From NCBI RefSeq assembly GCF_020708045.1, contig NZ_JAJFES010000004.1, positions 310,001 through 374,000 on the forward strand: a stretch of 64,000 nucleotides of DNA. The letters run 5' to 3'. This document shows, in pieces, positions 19,090-29,817 of this stretch. The stretch is from Massilia sp. IC2-278. GTDB taxonomy: Bacteria; Pseudomonadota; Gammaproteobacteria; Burkholderiales; Burkholderiaceae_D. Below the pieces are notes generated by a model. That model did no database searches, was not told the DNA's origin, and saw nothing but the letters and a program-made list of their open reading frames with translations. A program made the translations under genes and the position numbers. Position 1 is the first letter of the stretch, and every line of letters begins with the position of its first letter.

Positions 19090-20584
19090 ATGAATTCCGC
19101 ATCCTCCAGCACCTTGACCACCGCCCCGCGTATGTCCACCGGCATTCCGGGCCTCGACGATATCCTCGGCGGCGGCCTGACCCCGCAGCGGGTCTACCTG
19201 GTCGAAGGCACGCCGGGCACCGGCAAGACCACGCTGGGGCTGCAGTTCCTGCTCGACGGCGTGGCGCGCGGCGAGAGCGGCCTGTACATCACCCTGTCGG
19301 AAACCGCGGACGAACTGAAGGCGGTAGCCGCCAGCCATGGCTGGTCGCTCGACGCACTGGCCATCCACGAACTGGCCGGCGACGAAGCGCTCGACCTCGA
19401 TTCACAGCAGTCGGTGTTCCACCCGTCGGAGGTGGAGCTCGGCGAAACCACGCGCAAGGTGATGGACGAAGTCGACGGGTTGAAACCGGTGCGCGTGGTC
19501 TTCGACAGCATGTCGGAGATGCGCCTGCTGGCCCAGAACCCGCTGCGCTACCGGCGCCAGATCCTGGCGCTGAAGCAGTTCTTCTCGGCCCGTAACTGCA
19601 CCGTGCTGCTGCTCGACGATAAATCCAGCGCCTCCGACCAGCACCTGCACAGCATCGCCCACGGCGTGATCAGCCTCGAGCAGATGGCCAAGGAATTCGG
19701 CAAGGAGCGCCGCCGCGTGAACATCGTCAAGATGCGCGGCATCCGCTTCCGCGGCGGCTTCCACGACTACAACCTCGACACCGGCGGCATCGTCATGTAC
19801 CCGCGCCTGGTGGCGGCCGAGCATATCCGCGACTTCACCCCGGCGATCAGCTCGAGCGGCTCGGATGGCTTCGACAGGCTGCTCGGCGGCGGCCTGGTGC
19901 GCGGCACGAATACCCTGATGGTCGGCCCGTCCGGCATCGGCAAGACCACCCTCTCGGTGCGCTGCCTGCTGGCGGCGCTGGAACGCGGCGAAAAGGCGTC
20001 CTACTACCTGTTCGACGAAGGCCTGGGCACCTTCTTCGCGCGCAGCGCCTCGCTCGGCATGAACCTGCGTCCGTATGTCGACAGCGGCCAGCTGCGCATC
20101 GCCCACATCGACCCGGCCGAGCTCTCGCCCGGCGAATTCGCCCAGATGCTGCGCGACGCGGTCGAGCTGCATGCGGTGAATTTCATCGTCATCGACAGCC
20201 TGAACGCCTACCTGCAGGCGATGCCGGGCGAGCAGTACCTGACCCTGCAGATGCACGAACTGCTGTCCTACCTGAACCAGCAGGGCGTGACCACGGTGCT
20301 GGTGCTGGGCCAGCACGGCCTGATCGGCGAAGTGCGCACCGACGTCGACCTGAGCTACCTGTCCGACACCACGGTGCTGATGCGCTTCTTCGAGGCCAAC
20401 GGCCGCCTGCGCCGCGCCCTCACCGTCATCAAGAGCCGCACCGCCACCCACGCGCTGACCATCCACGAGCTGCAGCTGAGCCACGAAGGCGTGCGCATCG
20501 GCGATCCGCTCGAAGGCTTCGAGGGCGTGCTGACCGGCCTGCCGAGCTACCGCGGCGTGACGCCGATGATGGCCAACGTCGCCG

Positions 20585-20598
<14 letters not shown>
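19090..20598 (+). CDS. KaiC-like double-domain RecA-type ATPase
   Basis: The 502-residue protein has two tandem KaiC/RecA ATPase domains. Walker A loops are GTPGTGKTT (residues 40-48) and GPSGIGKTT (about 279-287). Each is followed by a Walker-B-like segment (RVVFDSMSEMRLLA; FIVIDSLNAYLQA). Overall size is close to cyanobacterial KaiC, but no kaiA or kaiB is nearby. Outside cyanobacteria such proteins are thought to act in stress or signalling, often with a partner histidine kinase. Here the stop overlaps the start of a hybrid kinase gene by 14 bases, which argues for joint function. Whether it autophosphorylates is not clear from sequence. Confidence 0.9.
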
Positions 20599-22306
<1,708 letters not shown>

Positions 22307-22360
22307 ATGGCGGCGGTCGTGTCACCCTCGGCGGCCTTTCATTGCTAACGTTCCCCGTAC

Positions 22361-22492
22361 GGTGGGCACCCCATGCCCACGCGGATGCGGGCATCGCGGC
22401 TGCTCTCTTTGATGCGTACCATGTGATCAACGGCTAACGGTGACATGAGCATATCGTTAGCGCGACGTTCCGCGTGGGCACGGAGTGCCCAC
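22361..22492. repeat. Inward-facing REP-like hairpin pair
   Basis: The left copy is GTGGGCA-CCCCA-TGCCCAC (22361-22379) preceded by CGTACG; the right copy is GTGGGCAC-GGA-GTGCCCAC (22474-22492) followed by CGTACGG. CGCGG-type ends face inward. The spacer shares GCGGCTGCTC, a TGATCA-x-CGGC core and TCGTTAGCGCG with the pair at 31180-31309. The element fills the space between two convergent genes. Confidence 0.88.
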
Positions 22493-22532
22493 CGTACGGT
22501 CTGCCGCTCGTCCAGGGGTTAATCCAACGCGA

Positions 22533-22772
22533 TTACAGCTGCACGCCGAGATTCTTCTCCACCCACGCATGCGCATCTTCGATCGTATCGAAGTGCACCG
22601 TCGCAATCACCGTCTTGTCATGCGCCAGGCAGCTGGCATACACGCGCTTTTCGTCGGCGGAGCTGAGCAGGTCGGACTGCGGCGCCAGCTCGACCGATGC
22701 CACCAGGTCGAGGTTCAGCAACTGTGCCTTCTTCGGGTTGTTTTCCTTGTCGATACGGACGAATTTGCTCAT
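22533..22772 (-). CDS. Small hypothetical soluble protein (79 aa)
   Basis: This 79-residue, mixed alpha/beta protein (MSKFVRIDKENNPKKAQLLN at the start) has no signal peptide or Cys motif. The start is preceded by GGGAGCATCAG, a fair ribosome binding site. It lies 11 bases downstream of pmbA on the same strand, so it is probably co-transcribed with it. I recognise no family. The HFDTIEDAHAWVEKNLGV tail suggests a small folded domain. Function unknown. Confidence 0.65.
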   Translation of the reverse strand: MSKFVRIDKENNPKKAQLLNLDLVASVELAPQSDLLSSADEKRVYASCLAHDKTVIATVHFDTIEDAHAWVEKNLGVQL

Positions 22773-22783
22773 CTGATGCTCCC

Positions 22784-24136
22784 TTAGCTACCCGCCACGA
22801 CCATCTTTTCGATCAGGATCGACCCGGTCGACTTGTTCCCGCGCGCCAGCACGTCGTTGCCGACGCCGACGATCTGCTGGAACATCTCGCGCATGTTGCC
22901 GGCAATCGTGATCTCTTCCACCGGATACTGGATGACGCCGTTCTCGACCCAGTAGCCCGAGGCGCCGCGCGAATAGTCGCCGGTCACGTAGTTCACGCCC
23001 TGCCCCATCAGTTCCGTCACCAGCAGGCCGGTGCCCATCTTGCGCAGCATGCCCTCGAAGGTATCGCCACGCTTCGTGTTATCCGAGGTGATCGACAGGT
23101 TGTGCGAGCCGCCGGCATTGCCCGTGGTCTGCATGCCGAGTTTGCGCGCCGAGTACGAGGACAGGAAGTACCCCTGCAGCACGCCATCCTTGACGACGTC
23201 GCGGCGCACCGTGCGCACGCCTTCTTCGTCGAAGGGCGAGGAGCCGACTTCGCCGATCAGGTGCGGGTCTTCGACGATCTGGATGTGCTCCGGGAAGACC
23301 GGCTTGCCCAGGGTGTCGAGCAGGAAGGTGGACTTGCGGTACAGCGAGCCGCCCGACACCGCCTGCACGAAAGCGCCCAGCAAACCGGCGGCCAGCGGCG
23401 CCTCGAACAGCACCGGGCAGGTGCGGGTATCGAGCTTGCGCGCGTTCAGGCGCGCCAGCGCGCGCTCGGCGGCGTAGCGGCCCACGGCTTCCGGCCTGGC
23501 CAGCTTCTTCGGGTCGCGCGCCGAGGTGTACCAGTCGTCGCGCTGCATCTTGTTGCCCTTGCCGGCGATCGGCGCCACCGACATGGTGTGGCGCGAGAAC
23601 GGGTAGCCGCCGATGAAGCCGCGCGAGTTGGCGGCCACGAAATGCGACTGCTGCACGTAGACGCTGGCGCCTTCGCTGTTGCTGATGCGCGGGTCGACCT
23701 CGAAGGCCGCGTTCTCGCAGCGCTGGGCCAGTTCCACGGCTTCCTCGGTCGAGATCTGCCACGGGTAGCACAGGCGCAGATCGCGCGGGTTCATTTCCAG
23801 CATGTCGGCGTCGGGCAGGCCGGCGGCATCGTCTTCGGCGGTGAAGCGGGCGATGTCCCAGGCTGCCTGCACGGTGGCCCTGAGCGAGGCTTCCGAGAAG
23901 TCGGAGGTGCTGGCGTTGCCGCGGCGCTGGCCCTTGTATACCGTGACACCGATGCCCTTGTCGCGGTTTTGCTCGATGGTCTCGATCTTGCCGCGGCGCA
24001 CCGACACCGACAGTCCGCTACCCTCGCTGATTTCCACTGCGGCATCGCTGGCGCCGCCTTCGCGGGCAAACGCGAGCACGCTTTGCGCCAGTTCCCGCAA
24101 CTGGTCCTGGGTGTGGGTAAAAACGGTGTCGTTCAT
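22784..24136 (-). CDS. pmbA: Metalloprotease subunit PmbA/TldE
   Basis: PmbA (TldE) pairs with TldD in a heterodimeric peptidase that degrades unfolded peptides and matures some antibiotics and cofactors. The 450-residue protein shows the family layout: an N-terminal domain with the GLSVSVRRGKIETIEQNRD region, a central domain, and a C-terminal part with GTGLLVTELMGQGVNYVTGDYSRGASGYWVENG. As expected for TldE, it lacks the HExxxH metal site of TldD. tldD is not in the window. It is divergent from darP, the usual arrangement in betaproteobacteria. Confidence 0.94.
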   Translation of the reverse strand: MNDTVFTHTQDQLRELAQSVLAFAREGGASDAAVEISEGSGLSVSVRRGKIETIEQNRDKGIGVTVYKGQRRGNASTSDFSEASLRATVQAAWDIARFTAEDDAAGLPDADMLEMNPRDLRLCYPWQISTEEAVELAQRCENAAFEVDPRISNSEGASVYVQQSHFVAANSRGFIGGYPFSRHTMSVAPIAGKGNKMQRDDWYTSARDPKKLARPEAVGRYAAERALARLNARKLDTRTCPVLFEAPLAAGLLGAFVQAVSGGSLYRKSTFLLDTLGKPVFPEHIQIVEDPHLIGEVGSSPFDEEGVRTVRRDVVKDGVLQGYFLSSYSARKLGMQTTGNAGGSHNLSITSDNTKRGDTFEGMLRKMGTGLLVTELMGQGVNYVTGDYSRGASGYWVENGVIQYPVEEITIAGNMREMFQQIVGVGNDVLARGNKSTGSILIEKMVVAGS

Positions 24137-24229
24137 GTGTGTTTTATGTAGCGAGCCCTAAAACAGTTATCATAGCAGCCGTTTACTGTTTTCACTGATC
24201 GGCCCAGCGCCAATCAAATCATCCATATC

Positions 24230-24826
24230 ATGCCTAATGCAAACCGCGGCGCCGTTGGCTTCCAGTCCAGCGAGTTCGAGCAAGAATACGAACGCCCTTC
24301 CAAGTCCGAACTCAAGCGCCAGATGGACGAGCTGCAAAAGCTCGGAGCCCAGCTCGTGGCCGAGCCGCGCGACCGCGTCAAGCGCGTGCCGATGCCCGAC
24401 GAGGTGAAGGACGCGATCCTGATGTGCCAGACCATCACCAACCACGAAGGGCGCCGCCGCCAGCTACAATTCGTCGGCAAGAAGATGCGCACCCTGTCGG
24501 AAGAGGAAGTGGCCGTCATCCAGCGCACCATCGACAGCTGGAAAGGCGCCTCCAAGGCCGAAACCGCCGCCCTGCACGCGCTGGAACGCCGCCGTGAAAA
24601 GCTGCTGACCGACGACAAGGCCCTGACCGACCTGCTGACCGAACACCCGCAGCTCGACGTGCAGCACCTGCGCACGCTGATCCGCAACGCGCGCAAGGAA
24701 CAGGCCGAGAACAAGCCGCCGAAGGCCTACCGCGAACTGTTCCAGATCCTGAAGGACCTGTCCAAGAAGGATAAGAAAGCCGCCAGCGACGAGGAAACCG
24801 ATGACGACGAGCCAGCAGACGAGTAA
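24230..24826 (+). CDS. darP: Ribosome-associated protein DarP (YjgA, DUF615)
   Basis: DarP binds late assembling 50S subunits and promotes their maturation. The 198-residue, highly charged helical protein has the family signatures PSKSELKRQMDELQKLGAQL, RRRQLQFVGKKMR and ALTDLLTEHPQLDVQHLRTL. The tail is acidic (EETDDDEPADE), somewhat longer than in E. coli. Its 3' end overlaps mogA by 26 bases, so translation is probably coupled. Confidence 0.94.
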   Translation: MPNANRGAVGFQSSEFEQEYERPSKSELKRQMDELQKLGAQLVAEPRDRVKRVPMPDEVKDAILMCQTITNHEGRRRQLQFVGKKMRTLSEEEVAVIQRTIDSWKGASKAETAALHALERRREKLLTDDKALTDLLTEHPQLDVQHLRTLIRNARKEQAENKPPKAYRELFQILKDLSKKDKKAASDEETDDDEPADE

Positions 24827-25439
24827 GGAACTGGCGAATGCGTTGGTGATCGGCCTGGTGTCGGTCTCCGACCGCGCCAGTGGCGGCGTGTACGAAGACA
24901 AGGGCATCCCGGCGCTGCAGGACTGGCTGGCCGCCGCCCTCACCACGCCGTTTCGCGTCGAGACGCGCCTGATTCCCGACGAGCGCGGGCAGATCGAGCA
25001 GGCCCTGGCCGAGCTGGTCGACGTGCAGCGCTGCCACCTGGTGCTGACCACCGGCGGCACGGGTCCTGCGCGGCGCGACGTCACGCCCGAGGCCACGCTG
25101 GCCGTCGGCACCAAGGAAATGCCGGGCTTCGGCGAGCAGATGCGCCAGGTCAGCCTGGCCTTTGTGCCGACGGCGATCCTGTCGCGCCAGGTGGCCGTGA
25201 TCCGCGAAACCGAGGATCACGCCGCCCTGATCATGAATTTGCCGGGCCAGCCGAAAGCCATCAAGGAAACCCTGGAAGGCCTGAAGGATGCCGACGGCAA
25301 GGTGCTCGTGAACGGCGTCTTTGCCGCCGTCCCGTACTGCATCGACCTGATCGGCGGCCCGTACATGGAAACCGATCCAGCTGTCACCAAGGCATGGCGT
25401 CCGAAAAACGCCCAGCGCCCTGCCCCTGCTTCCGCTTAA
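24801..25439 (+). CDS. mogA: Molybdopterin adenylyltransferase
   Basis: MogA adenylates molybdopterin before molybdate insertion. The 212-residue protein has the MoaB/Mog signature VLTTGGTGPARRDVTPEA and the SVSDRAS N-terminal strand. The family's ligand loop region LPGQPKAIKETL is also visible. MoaB and MogA cannot always be separated by sequence, but size and the SDRAS start favour MogA. It is placed between darP and an esterase gene with short spacing. Confidence 0.92.
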   Translation: MTTSQQTSKELANALVIGLVSVSDRASGGVYEDKGIPALQDWLAAALTTPFRVETRLIPDERGQIEQALAELVDVQRCHLVLTTGGTGPARRDVTPEATLAVGTKEMPGFGEQMRQVSLAFVPTAILSRQVAVIRETEDHAALIMNLPGQPKAIKETLEGLKDADGKVLVNGVFAAVPYCIDLIGGPYMETDPAVTKAWRPKNAQRPAPASA

Positions 25440-25467
25440 CCCTGACTCTGCTTAACCTGAGACCCGC

Positions 25468-26136
25468 ATGAGCGACCTGCTGCAAAACATCGAAATCGAA
25501 ACCGCGCCGAACCCCACGGCCGCAATCATCTGGCTGCACGGCCTGGGCGCCGACGGCAACGACTTCGTGCCGCTGGTGCGCGAACTCGACCTGAAGGGCC
25601 TGCCCGGCATCCGCTTCGTCTTCCCGCATGCGAAGACGATTCCGGTGACCGTGAACGGCGGCTACGTCATGCGCGCCTGGTACGACATCACCGGCGCCGA
25701 ACTCACGCGCCGTGAAGACGAAACCGGCCTGCGCGATTCGCAGCGCGACGTCGAAGCCCTGATCGCACGCGAAAAGGCGCGCGGCATCCCGGCCTCGAAG
25801 ATCATCCTGGCCGGCTTCTCGCAAGGCTGCGCGATGACCCTGCAGACCGGCATGCGCCACCCGGAAAAGCTGGCCGGCATGCTGTGCCTGTCGGGCTATC
25901 TGCCGCTGGCCGACAAGGTCGCGCACGAGCGCAGCGAACAAAGCATCGACACCCCGGTGTTCATGGCGCACGGCCGCCAGGACCACGTGGTGCCCTTCAT
26001 CCGCGCCGAGCAGTCGCGCGACGTGGTCAAGGGACTCGGCTACCAGGTCGAGTGGCACGAATATGCGATGCAGCATTCGCTGTGTTTCGAGGAAGTCCAG
26101 GACATCTCGGCCTGGCTGAAAAAAGTATTGGCGTAA
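25468..26136 (+). CDS. Alpha/beta-hydrolase carboxylesterase (phospholipase/carboxylesterase family)
   Basis: This 222-residue cytoplasmic serine esterase is of the carboxylesterase 2 / acyl-protein-thioesterase-like family. WLHGLGADGNDF forms the oxyanion region, GFSQG holds nucleophile Ser118, and GRQDHVVPF (Asp172) and MQHSLCFEE (His203) complete the triad. Length is typical. It starts 28 bases after mogA and is followed by a good terminator, so it is probably the last gene of the darP-mogA unit. The natural substrate is unknown; family members cleave short acyl esters or lysophospholipids. Confidence 0.9.
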   Translation: MSDLLQNIEIETAPNPTAAIIWLHGLGADGNDFVPLVRELDLKGLPGIRFVFPHAKTIPVTVNGGYVMRAWYDITGAELTRREDETGLRDSQRDVEALIAREKARGIPASKIILAGFSQGCAMTLQTGMRHPEKLAGMLCLSGYLPLADKVAHERSEQSIDTPVFMAHGRQDHVVPFIRAEQSRDVVKGLGYQVEWHEYAMQHSLCFEEVQDISAWLKKVLA

Positions 26137-26149
26137 GGCCTTAATTACC

Positions 26150-26170
26150 GGGAGCCTTGGCTCCCGTTTT
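26150..26170 (+). terminator. Rho-independent terminator after the carboxylesterase gene
   Basis: The perfect stem GGGAGCC-TT-GGCTCCC (26150-26165) is followed by GTTTTC. It closes the darP-mogA-esterase unit. The next small gene begins 18 bases later with its own GGAGG ribosome binding site. Confidence 0.78.
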
Positions 26171-26187
26171 CATTTGGAGGCCTGGAA

Positions 26188-26385
26188 ATGGCAAAGAAAG
26201 AAGAGCTGGACGAAGAAACGCTGGCCTTGATTAACTGGTGCATTGAGGTGGAAGGTTTCCTCGTGGCCGGCGGGGCGACGCAGAAGCAGGCGCAGGAGCA
26301 TATCGAGGAACAGGTCGAGTGGTTTACGGACTTGTTCTATGATGGTCTTACGCCTGAGGAAGCCGCAAAGGAAGCACTGGCCTGA
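26188..26385 (+). CDS. Small acidic hypothetical protein (65 aa)
   Basis: A strong ribosome binding site (TGGAGG, spacing about 8) precedes the ATG. The 65-residue protein is acidic and almost entirely helical (EELDEETLALINWCIEVEGF, then AQEHIEEQVEWFTDLFYDGL and a TPEEAAKEAL C-cap). It looks like a real small folded protein, but I recognise no family. Being directly downstream of the terminator, it may be expressed by read-through. Function unknown. Confidence 0.7.
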   Translation: MAKKEELDEETLALINWCIEVEGFLVAGGATQKQAQEHIEEQVEWFTDLFYDGLTPEEAAKEALA

Positions 26386-26404
26386 TTTGGTTGGGTTTCG
26401 TAGG

Positions 26405-26539
26405 GTGGGCACCTGTGCCCACGCGGTACGGCGGTTGCGTCCAGATTGCTCCGCCGAAGACCCGGTGCGCGAGCATATCGACGCTTCGCATGACAATGGT
26501 GGTTCGTTCGGGTACGACCGCGTGGACACGGGTGTCCAC
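26405..26539. repeat. Inward-facing REP-like hairpin pair
   Basis: The left copy GTGGGCAC-CT-GTGCCCAC (26405-26422) and right copy GTGGACAC-GG-GTGTCCAC (26522-26539) have the standard outer ends (CGTAGG / CCTACG) and inner CGCGG / CCGCG. The two stems differ by a compensated G-C to A-T change. Confidence 0.88.
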
Positions 26540-26557
26540 CCTACGTTAGTGATGTAG

Positions 26558-26626
26558 GGTGGGTACTCGTACCCACCATGCCTTACTGGTTGATCACGCG
26601 CCCCACGGTGGGTACGAGTACCCACC
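26558..26626. repeat. Second REP-like hairpin pair, overlapping the LytTR gene end
   Basis: Two copies of GGTGGGTAC ... GTACCCACC (26558-26577, loop TC; 26607-26626, loop GA) lie only 30 bases apart in opposite orientation, with outer GTAGG / CCTAC. The TAG stop codon of the LytTR regulator (26627-26629, minus strand) is formed by the CCTAC flank of the right copy, so the repeat touches the coding end. Confidence 0.88.
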
Positions 26627-27373
26627 CTACATCCCCTTGAACAAATGCTGGAAGCGCTGGCTCACCGGCAGCCGGGCGCCATGCCCGCGCAAATGCAGCC
26701 ATAGCGCTCCATCCTCGGCCCGGTGCGCCGAGGCGATGCGCTTGAGCGCCACCACGTAGCCGCGGTGGATCTGCCAGAACGCGTCTCCGTCGAGCGAGTC
26801 CGCCAGCTCCTTCAGCGACAGCCGGATGTGCGCTTCGAGCGTATCGGTCACCACCCGCGTGTACTTGGCGTCCGAGCAAAAATACACGACGTCGGCCAGG
26901 TCGATGAAATGGATGGTCTGGCCACTTGATGCCTGCAGCCACGCAGGCTGGGCCGGGCGCGGCTGCTCCGGCACCTGCCCCGCCACCTGCCGCAGACTGG
27001 GCGGCGGCATCCGCAATCTCCCCTTCAATCGCTCGACCGCACGCGCCAGCCGTTCGTGCGAGACCGGCTTGAGCACGTAGTCGACCGCGCCTTCGTCAAA
27101 GGCCGCCACCGCATGCTCGTGGTGGGCGGTGACGAACACCACGTGGCTGCGCCCGCCGAACACGTGGGCCAGCTCGATGCCGTCCAGTCCCGGCATGCGC
27201 ACGTCGAGAAAGACGGCGTCGGGCGACAGTTCGCGCCCCAGGCGCACGGCGTCGATGCCGTCCACCGCCTCCCCTACCACCTCGGCCTGCGGCCACAGCG
27301 CGGCCAGCATCTCGCGCAGCTCGGCGCGCAGCAGCGGCTCGTCGTCGGCGATCAGGATGCGCGGCCGAATCAC
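26627..27373 (-). CDS. LytTR-family response regulator
   Basis: The 248-residue regulator has an N-terminal receiver (ILIADDEPLL, acceptor Asp57 in DAVFLDVRMPG, signalling Lys in VDYVLKPVS) and a C-terminal LytTR DNA-binding domain (FIDLADVVYFCSDAKYTRVV, then FWQIHRGYVVALKRI). The start is a GTG at 27373 that overlaps the sensor kinase stop as GTGA; no in-frame ATG fits the receiver start. It is the output of the adjacent LytS-type kinase. LytTR regulators usually bind imperfect direct repeats upstream of membrane- or surface-related genes; the targets here are unknown. Confidence 0.93.
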   Translation of the reverse strand: MIRPRILIADDEPLLRAELREMLAALWPQAEVVGEAVDGIDAVRLGRELSPDAVFLDVRMPGLDGIELAHVFGGRSHVVFVTAHHEHAVAAFDEGAVDYVLKPVSHERLARAVERLKGRLRMPPPSLRQVAGQVPEQPRPAQPAWLQASSGQTIHFIDLADVVYFCSDAKYTRVVTDTLEAHIRLSLKELADSLDGDAFWQIHRGYVVALKRIASAHRAEDGALWLHLRGHGARLPVSQRFQHLFKGM

Positions 27374-28425
27374 GCTGCCGCCATCTGCAAGGGCAGTACC
27401 AGGCGCGCCTCGGTAATGCCGCTGTCCAGGCGCAGCAGCTCGAAGCGTGCGCGCTTGCCGTACAGCGCGGCCAGGCGTTCGCGCAGGTTGCGCAGGCCGA
27501 CGCCGCTCCCGAACACGGCCTTGCCGATGCCGGGACCGTCGTCGCAGACGGTGACGCACAGGTCCGTCCCCAATGCCGCGGCGCGCAAGCCGATCCGCAC
27601 CGCGCCCGGCTGGCGCTCCAGGCCGTGCTTCACCGCGTTCTCGGCCAGCGTCATCAGCATCAGCGGCGGCAGCGCGGCGGATGCCAGGGCGTCCGGCACC
27701 TCGATGGCCACCTGCAGGCGCTCGCCGTGGCGCAGGGCGATCACGGCCAGGTAGTGGCGTACCAGGCCGGCTTCGCGGCCCAGGGTCGAGGTCTCGGCGC
27801 GCATGTCGGGCAAGGCGCTGTGCAGGTAGCCGATCAGGTGCTCGAGCATTTGCCCCGCCTTGTCGGGATCGTGGCGCGTCAGGTAGCGCGTGCTCGACAG
27901 CGTGTTGTACAGGAAGTGCGGTTCGATCTGGGCCTGCAGCGTCTTGAGCTCGGCCGCCAGCGCCGCCTGCTGCAGCCGCGCCAGTTGCTGGGCGCGGAAC
28001 TGGATCTGGGCCCGCCACAGCGGCAGGCCGAGCACCAGCGCCGCCACCCCGAAGCTGGAGGCCAGCACCTGGCGGCCGGTGCCGGCGGGCAGGCCGGCCG
28101 CCGCGTTCCAGTAGCGGTAGAACAGCAGTCCGAGGCCGGCCCCCAGCGCCAGCAGGATGCCCAGGGCCAGCCAGGCGCCGGTCCAGTGCAGGCGTGCGCG
28201 CAGCAGTGCCGCCACGCCTGCCATGCCGCCGGCGCCCAGCACGATCGGCGCCAGCAGCGCTCCGAACAGGGCGATCCAGGCCTGCCGGCCCAGCGCCCAG
28301 GCCAGCGCGAAGCAGGCGGCGGCGCAGGCCGCGCTCAGCAGGCGCTGGCCTGGCGTCGCGCCGTACACGCGCGCCAGGGCGGCATGGACCGGCTCGGCAC
28401 CGGCGATGTGGCCGGCGCCCGTCAC
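27370..28425 (-). CDS. LytS/YpdA-type membrane sensor histidine kinase
   Basis: From a GTG at 28425, which overlaps the upstream stop as GTGA, the protein has 351 residues. Four hydrophobic segments lie between residues about 28 and 135. A short linker leads to a His_kinase domain with phospho-acceptor His170 in QIEPHFLYNTL and an HATPase domain (LAENAVKHGLE, then CDDGPGIG and GVGLRNLRERL). It lacks an obvious extracytoplasmic sensor loop, so membrane state or a protein partner may be sensed. The frame remains open further upstream, but that would overlap the whole secreted-protein gene. Confidence 0.92.
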   Translation of the reverse strand: MTGAGHIAGAEPVHAALARVYGATPGQRLLSAACAAACFALAWALGRQAWIALFGALLAPIVLGAGGMAGVAALLRARLHWTGAWLALGILLALGAGLGLLFYRYWNAAAGLPAGTGRQVLASSFGVAALVLGLPLWRAQIQFRAQQLARLQQAALAAELKTLQAQIEPHFLYNTLSSTRYLTRHDPDKAGQMLEHLIGYLHSALPDMRAETSTLGREAGLVRHYLAVIALRHGERLQVAIEVPDALASAALPPLMLMTLAENAVKHGLERQPGAVRIGLRAAALGTDLCVTVCDDGPGIGKAVFGSGVGLRNLRERLAALYGKRARFELLRLDSGITEARLVLPLQMAAA

Positions 28426-28994
28426 AGCGTCGGCTTGTCCGGCAAGGGCCGCTGCCGCGCGCTCATGCGGTCGACCGGCACATCGCGCCCGACCGGCTCC
28501 AGCGTCAGCGCATCGATCCATACCTGGCCCTTGCCGGAACCGATCACGCCAAAGGAGACGATGCTGGCGTCGGCCGGCACATCCAGGGTGACCGTGCGCT
28601 CCTGCCAGTCGGTACTGCCACGGATCGGCTTGTCGACACTGTTGTAGAAAGCGGCGCCATGCTTCGCTGGCGTGTCGACACGCATCCACAGCCCGGCGTA
28701 GTTGCCGATGTCCGCCGTCTTGATGCGCGCCTTGAACTGCAAACGCTGGCCGAGGTAGCGCTGGGCCGATATCTGCTGGGTCAGCGCGCCCCAGGCCTGC
28801 GCATCCTCGGATTTATTGCGCAGGAACTTGGCGCCACGGACGCCGCCGACGTCGCTGGTTTCGACGCCGCTGCTGAATTTCTGCGGCGACGGCCCGCTCA
28901 CAGTCCAGGCGGCGGGAAGCTTCTCGGGCGGCCCCGCGATTGCAAGCAGGGACGAGGTGGCCAGTGCGGCCAGCAGCACATAATGCGGTTTCAT
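28422..28994 (-). CDS. Secreted beta-sandwich-type hypothetical protein
   Basis: The ATG at 28994 is preceded by GGAG and gives 190 residues. A signal peptide (KPHYVLLAALATSSLLAIAG) predicts export to the periplasm. The rest alternates strands with aromatic residues (QFKARIKTADIGNYAGLWMR, WQERTVTLDVP, GKGQVWIDALTLEPV), resembling carbohydrate-binding-module-like jelly rolls; this is a fold impression only. Its stop overlaps the GTG of the sensor kinase, so it is the first gene of a three-gene coupled operon. It may be a periplasmic partner or ligand binder for that kinase. Confidence 0.75.
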   Translation of the reverse strand: MKPHYVLLAALATSSLLAIAGPPEKLPAAWTVSGPSPQKFSSGVETSDVGGVRGAKFLRNKSEDAQAWGALTQQISAQRYLGQRLQFKARIKTADIGNYAGLWMRVDTPAKHGAAFYNSVDKPIRGSTDWQERTVTLDVPADASIVSFGVIGSGKGQVWIDALTLEPVGRDVPVDRMSARQRPLPDKPTL

Positions 28995-29141
28995 GGTGAA
29001 GGTCTCCGGTGGCATGACGGGATGTCATGGCCACAGTCTGCCGCCGCCGGCCCCGTGCGTGGCCGCGCTGCGACGAGCGCGCCGCCGTGGCGACGAACGC
29101 GTCCCGATGCGGACGAGCGCACTGCGGTCGCGGTCATCGCG

Positions 29142-29696
29142 TCAGTCGGGCAAGGCCGCCGCGCTCGACACCGGCACCTCGGTCTGCGCGGTGTTCATCA
29201 CCATCGCCAGGAAGGTGTAGTAGCCGGTCAGGCCCATCAAGTCGACCACGCCCTGCTCGCCGAACAGCGCCAGCGCCTCGCCATAGGTGTGGTCCGAGAC
29301 GCCCTTGTTCTGCTGCAGCTCGAGACAGAAGTCGTGCACCACCGATTCGTCGACCAGCATGCCCTCCGGCCGCCGGCGGTGCGCAATCGCATTGATCACG
29401 TCCGGCGGAATGCCCACCTGGGCCGCGATCGGCGCATGGATCGCCCACTCCACCCGCTGGTTCCACTGGCGCGCCGTGACCAGGATCGCCAGCTCCGACA
29501 GGCGCACGCCGATGGCGCTGCGGTAGCGCAGGTATTCGCCCATGCGCTGGGCGTTTTCCAGCAGTTCGGGGCTGCGCAGCAGCGGCACGAAGGGACCGTA
29601 GAGGGCGCCGCGCGGCCCCTCGATCACGGCCTGGGCGGCGCGGCGCTGGGCTTCGGTCAGCTGGTCGGGCGGAATCGGGCGCAGGCGGTCGCTCAT
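29142..29696 (-). CDS. Carboxymuconolactone decarboxylase / AhpD-like fold protein
   Basis: The ATG at 29696 gives 184 residues. The central region (ELAILVTARQWNQRVEWAIH, then APIAAQVGIPPDVINAI) matches the carboxymuconolactone decarboxylase family, but the CxxC thiol pair of the AhpD peroxidase branch is absent. It is therefore more likely a decarboxylase-like or binding member of unknown substrate. A longer N-terminus is possible but rich in atypical residues. It is divergent from the aminotransferase gene. Confidence 0.82.
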   Translation of the reverse strand: MSDRLRPIPPDQLTEAQRRAAQAVIEGPRGALYGPFVPLLRSPELLENAQRMGEYLRYRSAIGVRLSELAILVTARQWNQRVEWAIHAPIAAQVGIPPDVINAIAHRRRPEGMLVDESVVHDFCLELQQNKGVSDHTYGEALALFGEQGVVDLMGLTGYYTFLAMVMNTAQTEVPVSSAAALPD

Positions 29697-29817
29697 GGCA
29701 GGCGTAGCAAAAATGTCTATTGAGAAAAATATTCGCACAGCTTCCCGTAAAGATCAAAGGAAACCGTTGGCGCGGCGCTTATTGTCAAACGTCAATCTTT
29801 CCTCGAAGGGGGTAGCC

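Noticed and set aside
28422..28689. Longer N-terminus for the LytS-type kinase
   Set aside because: It would overlap most of the secreted-protein gene out of frame and adds an Arg/Cys-rich non-membrane sequence; the GTG overlap start is better.
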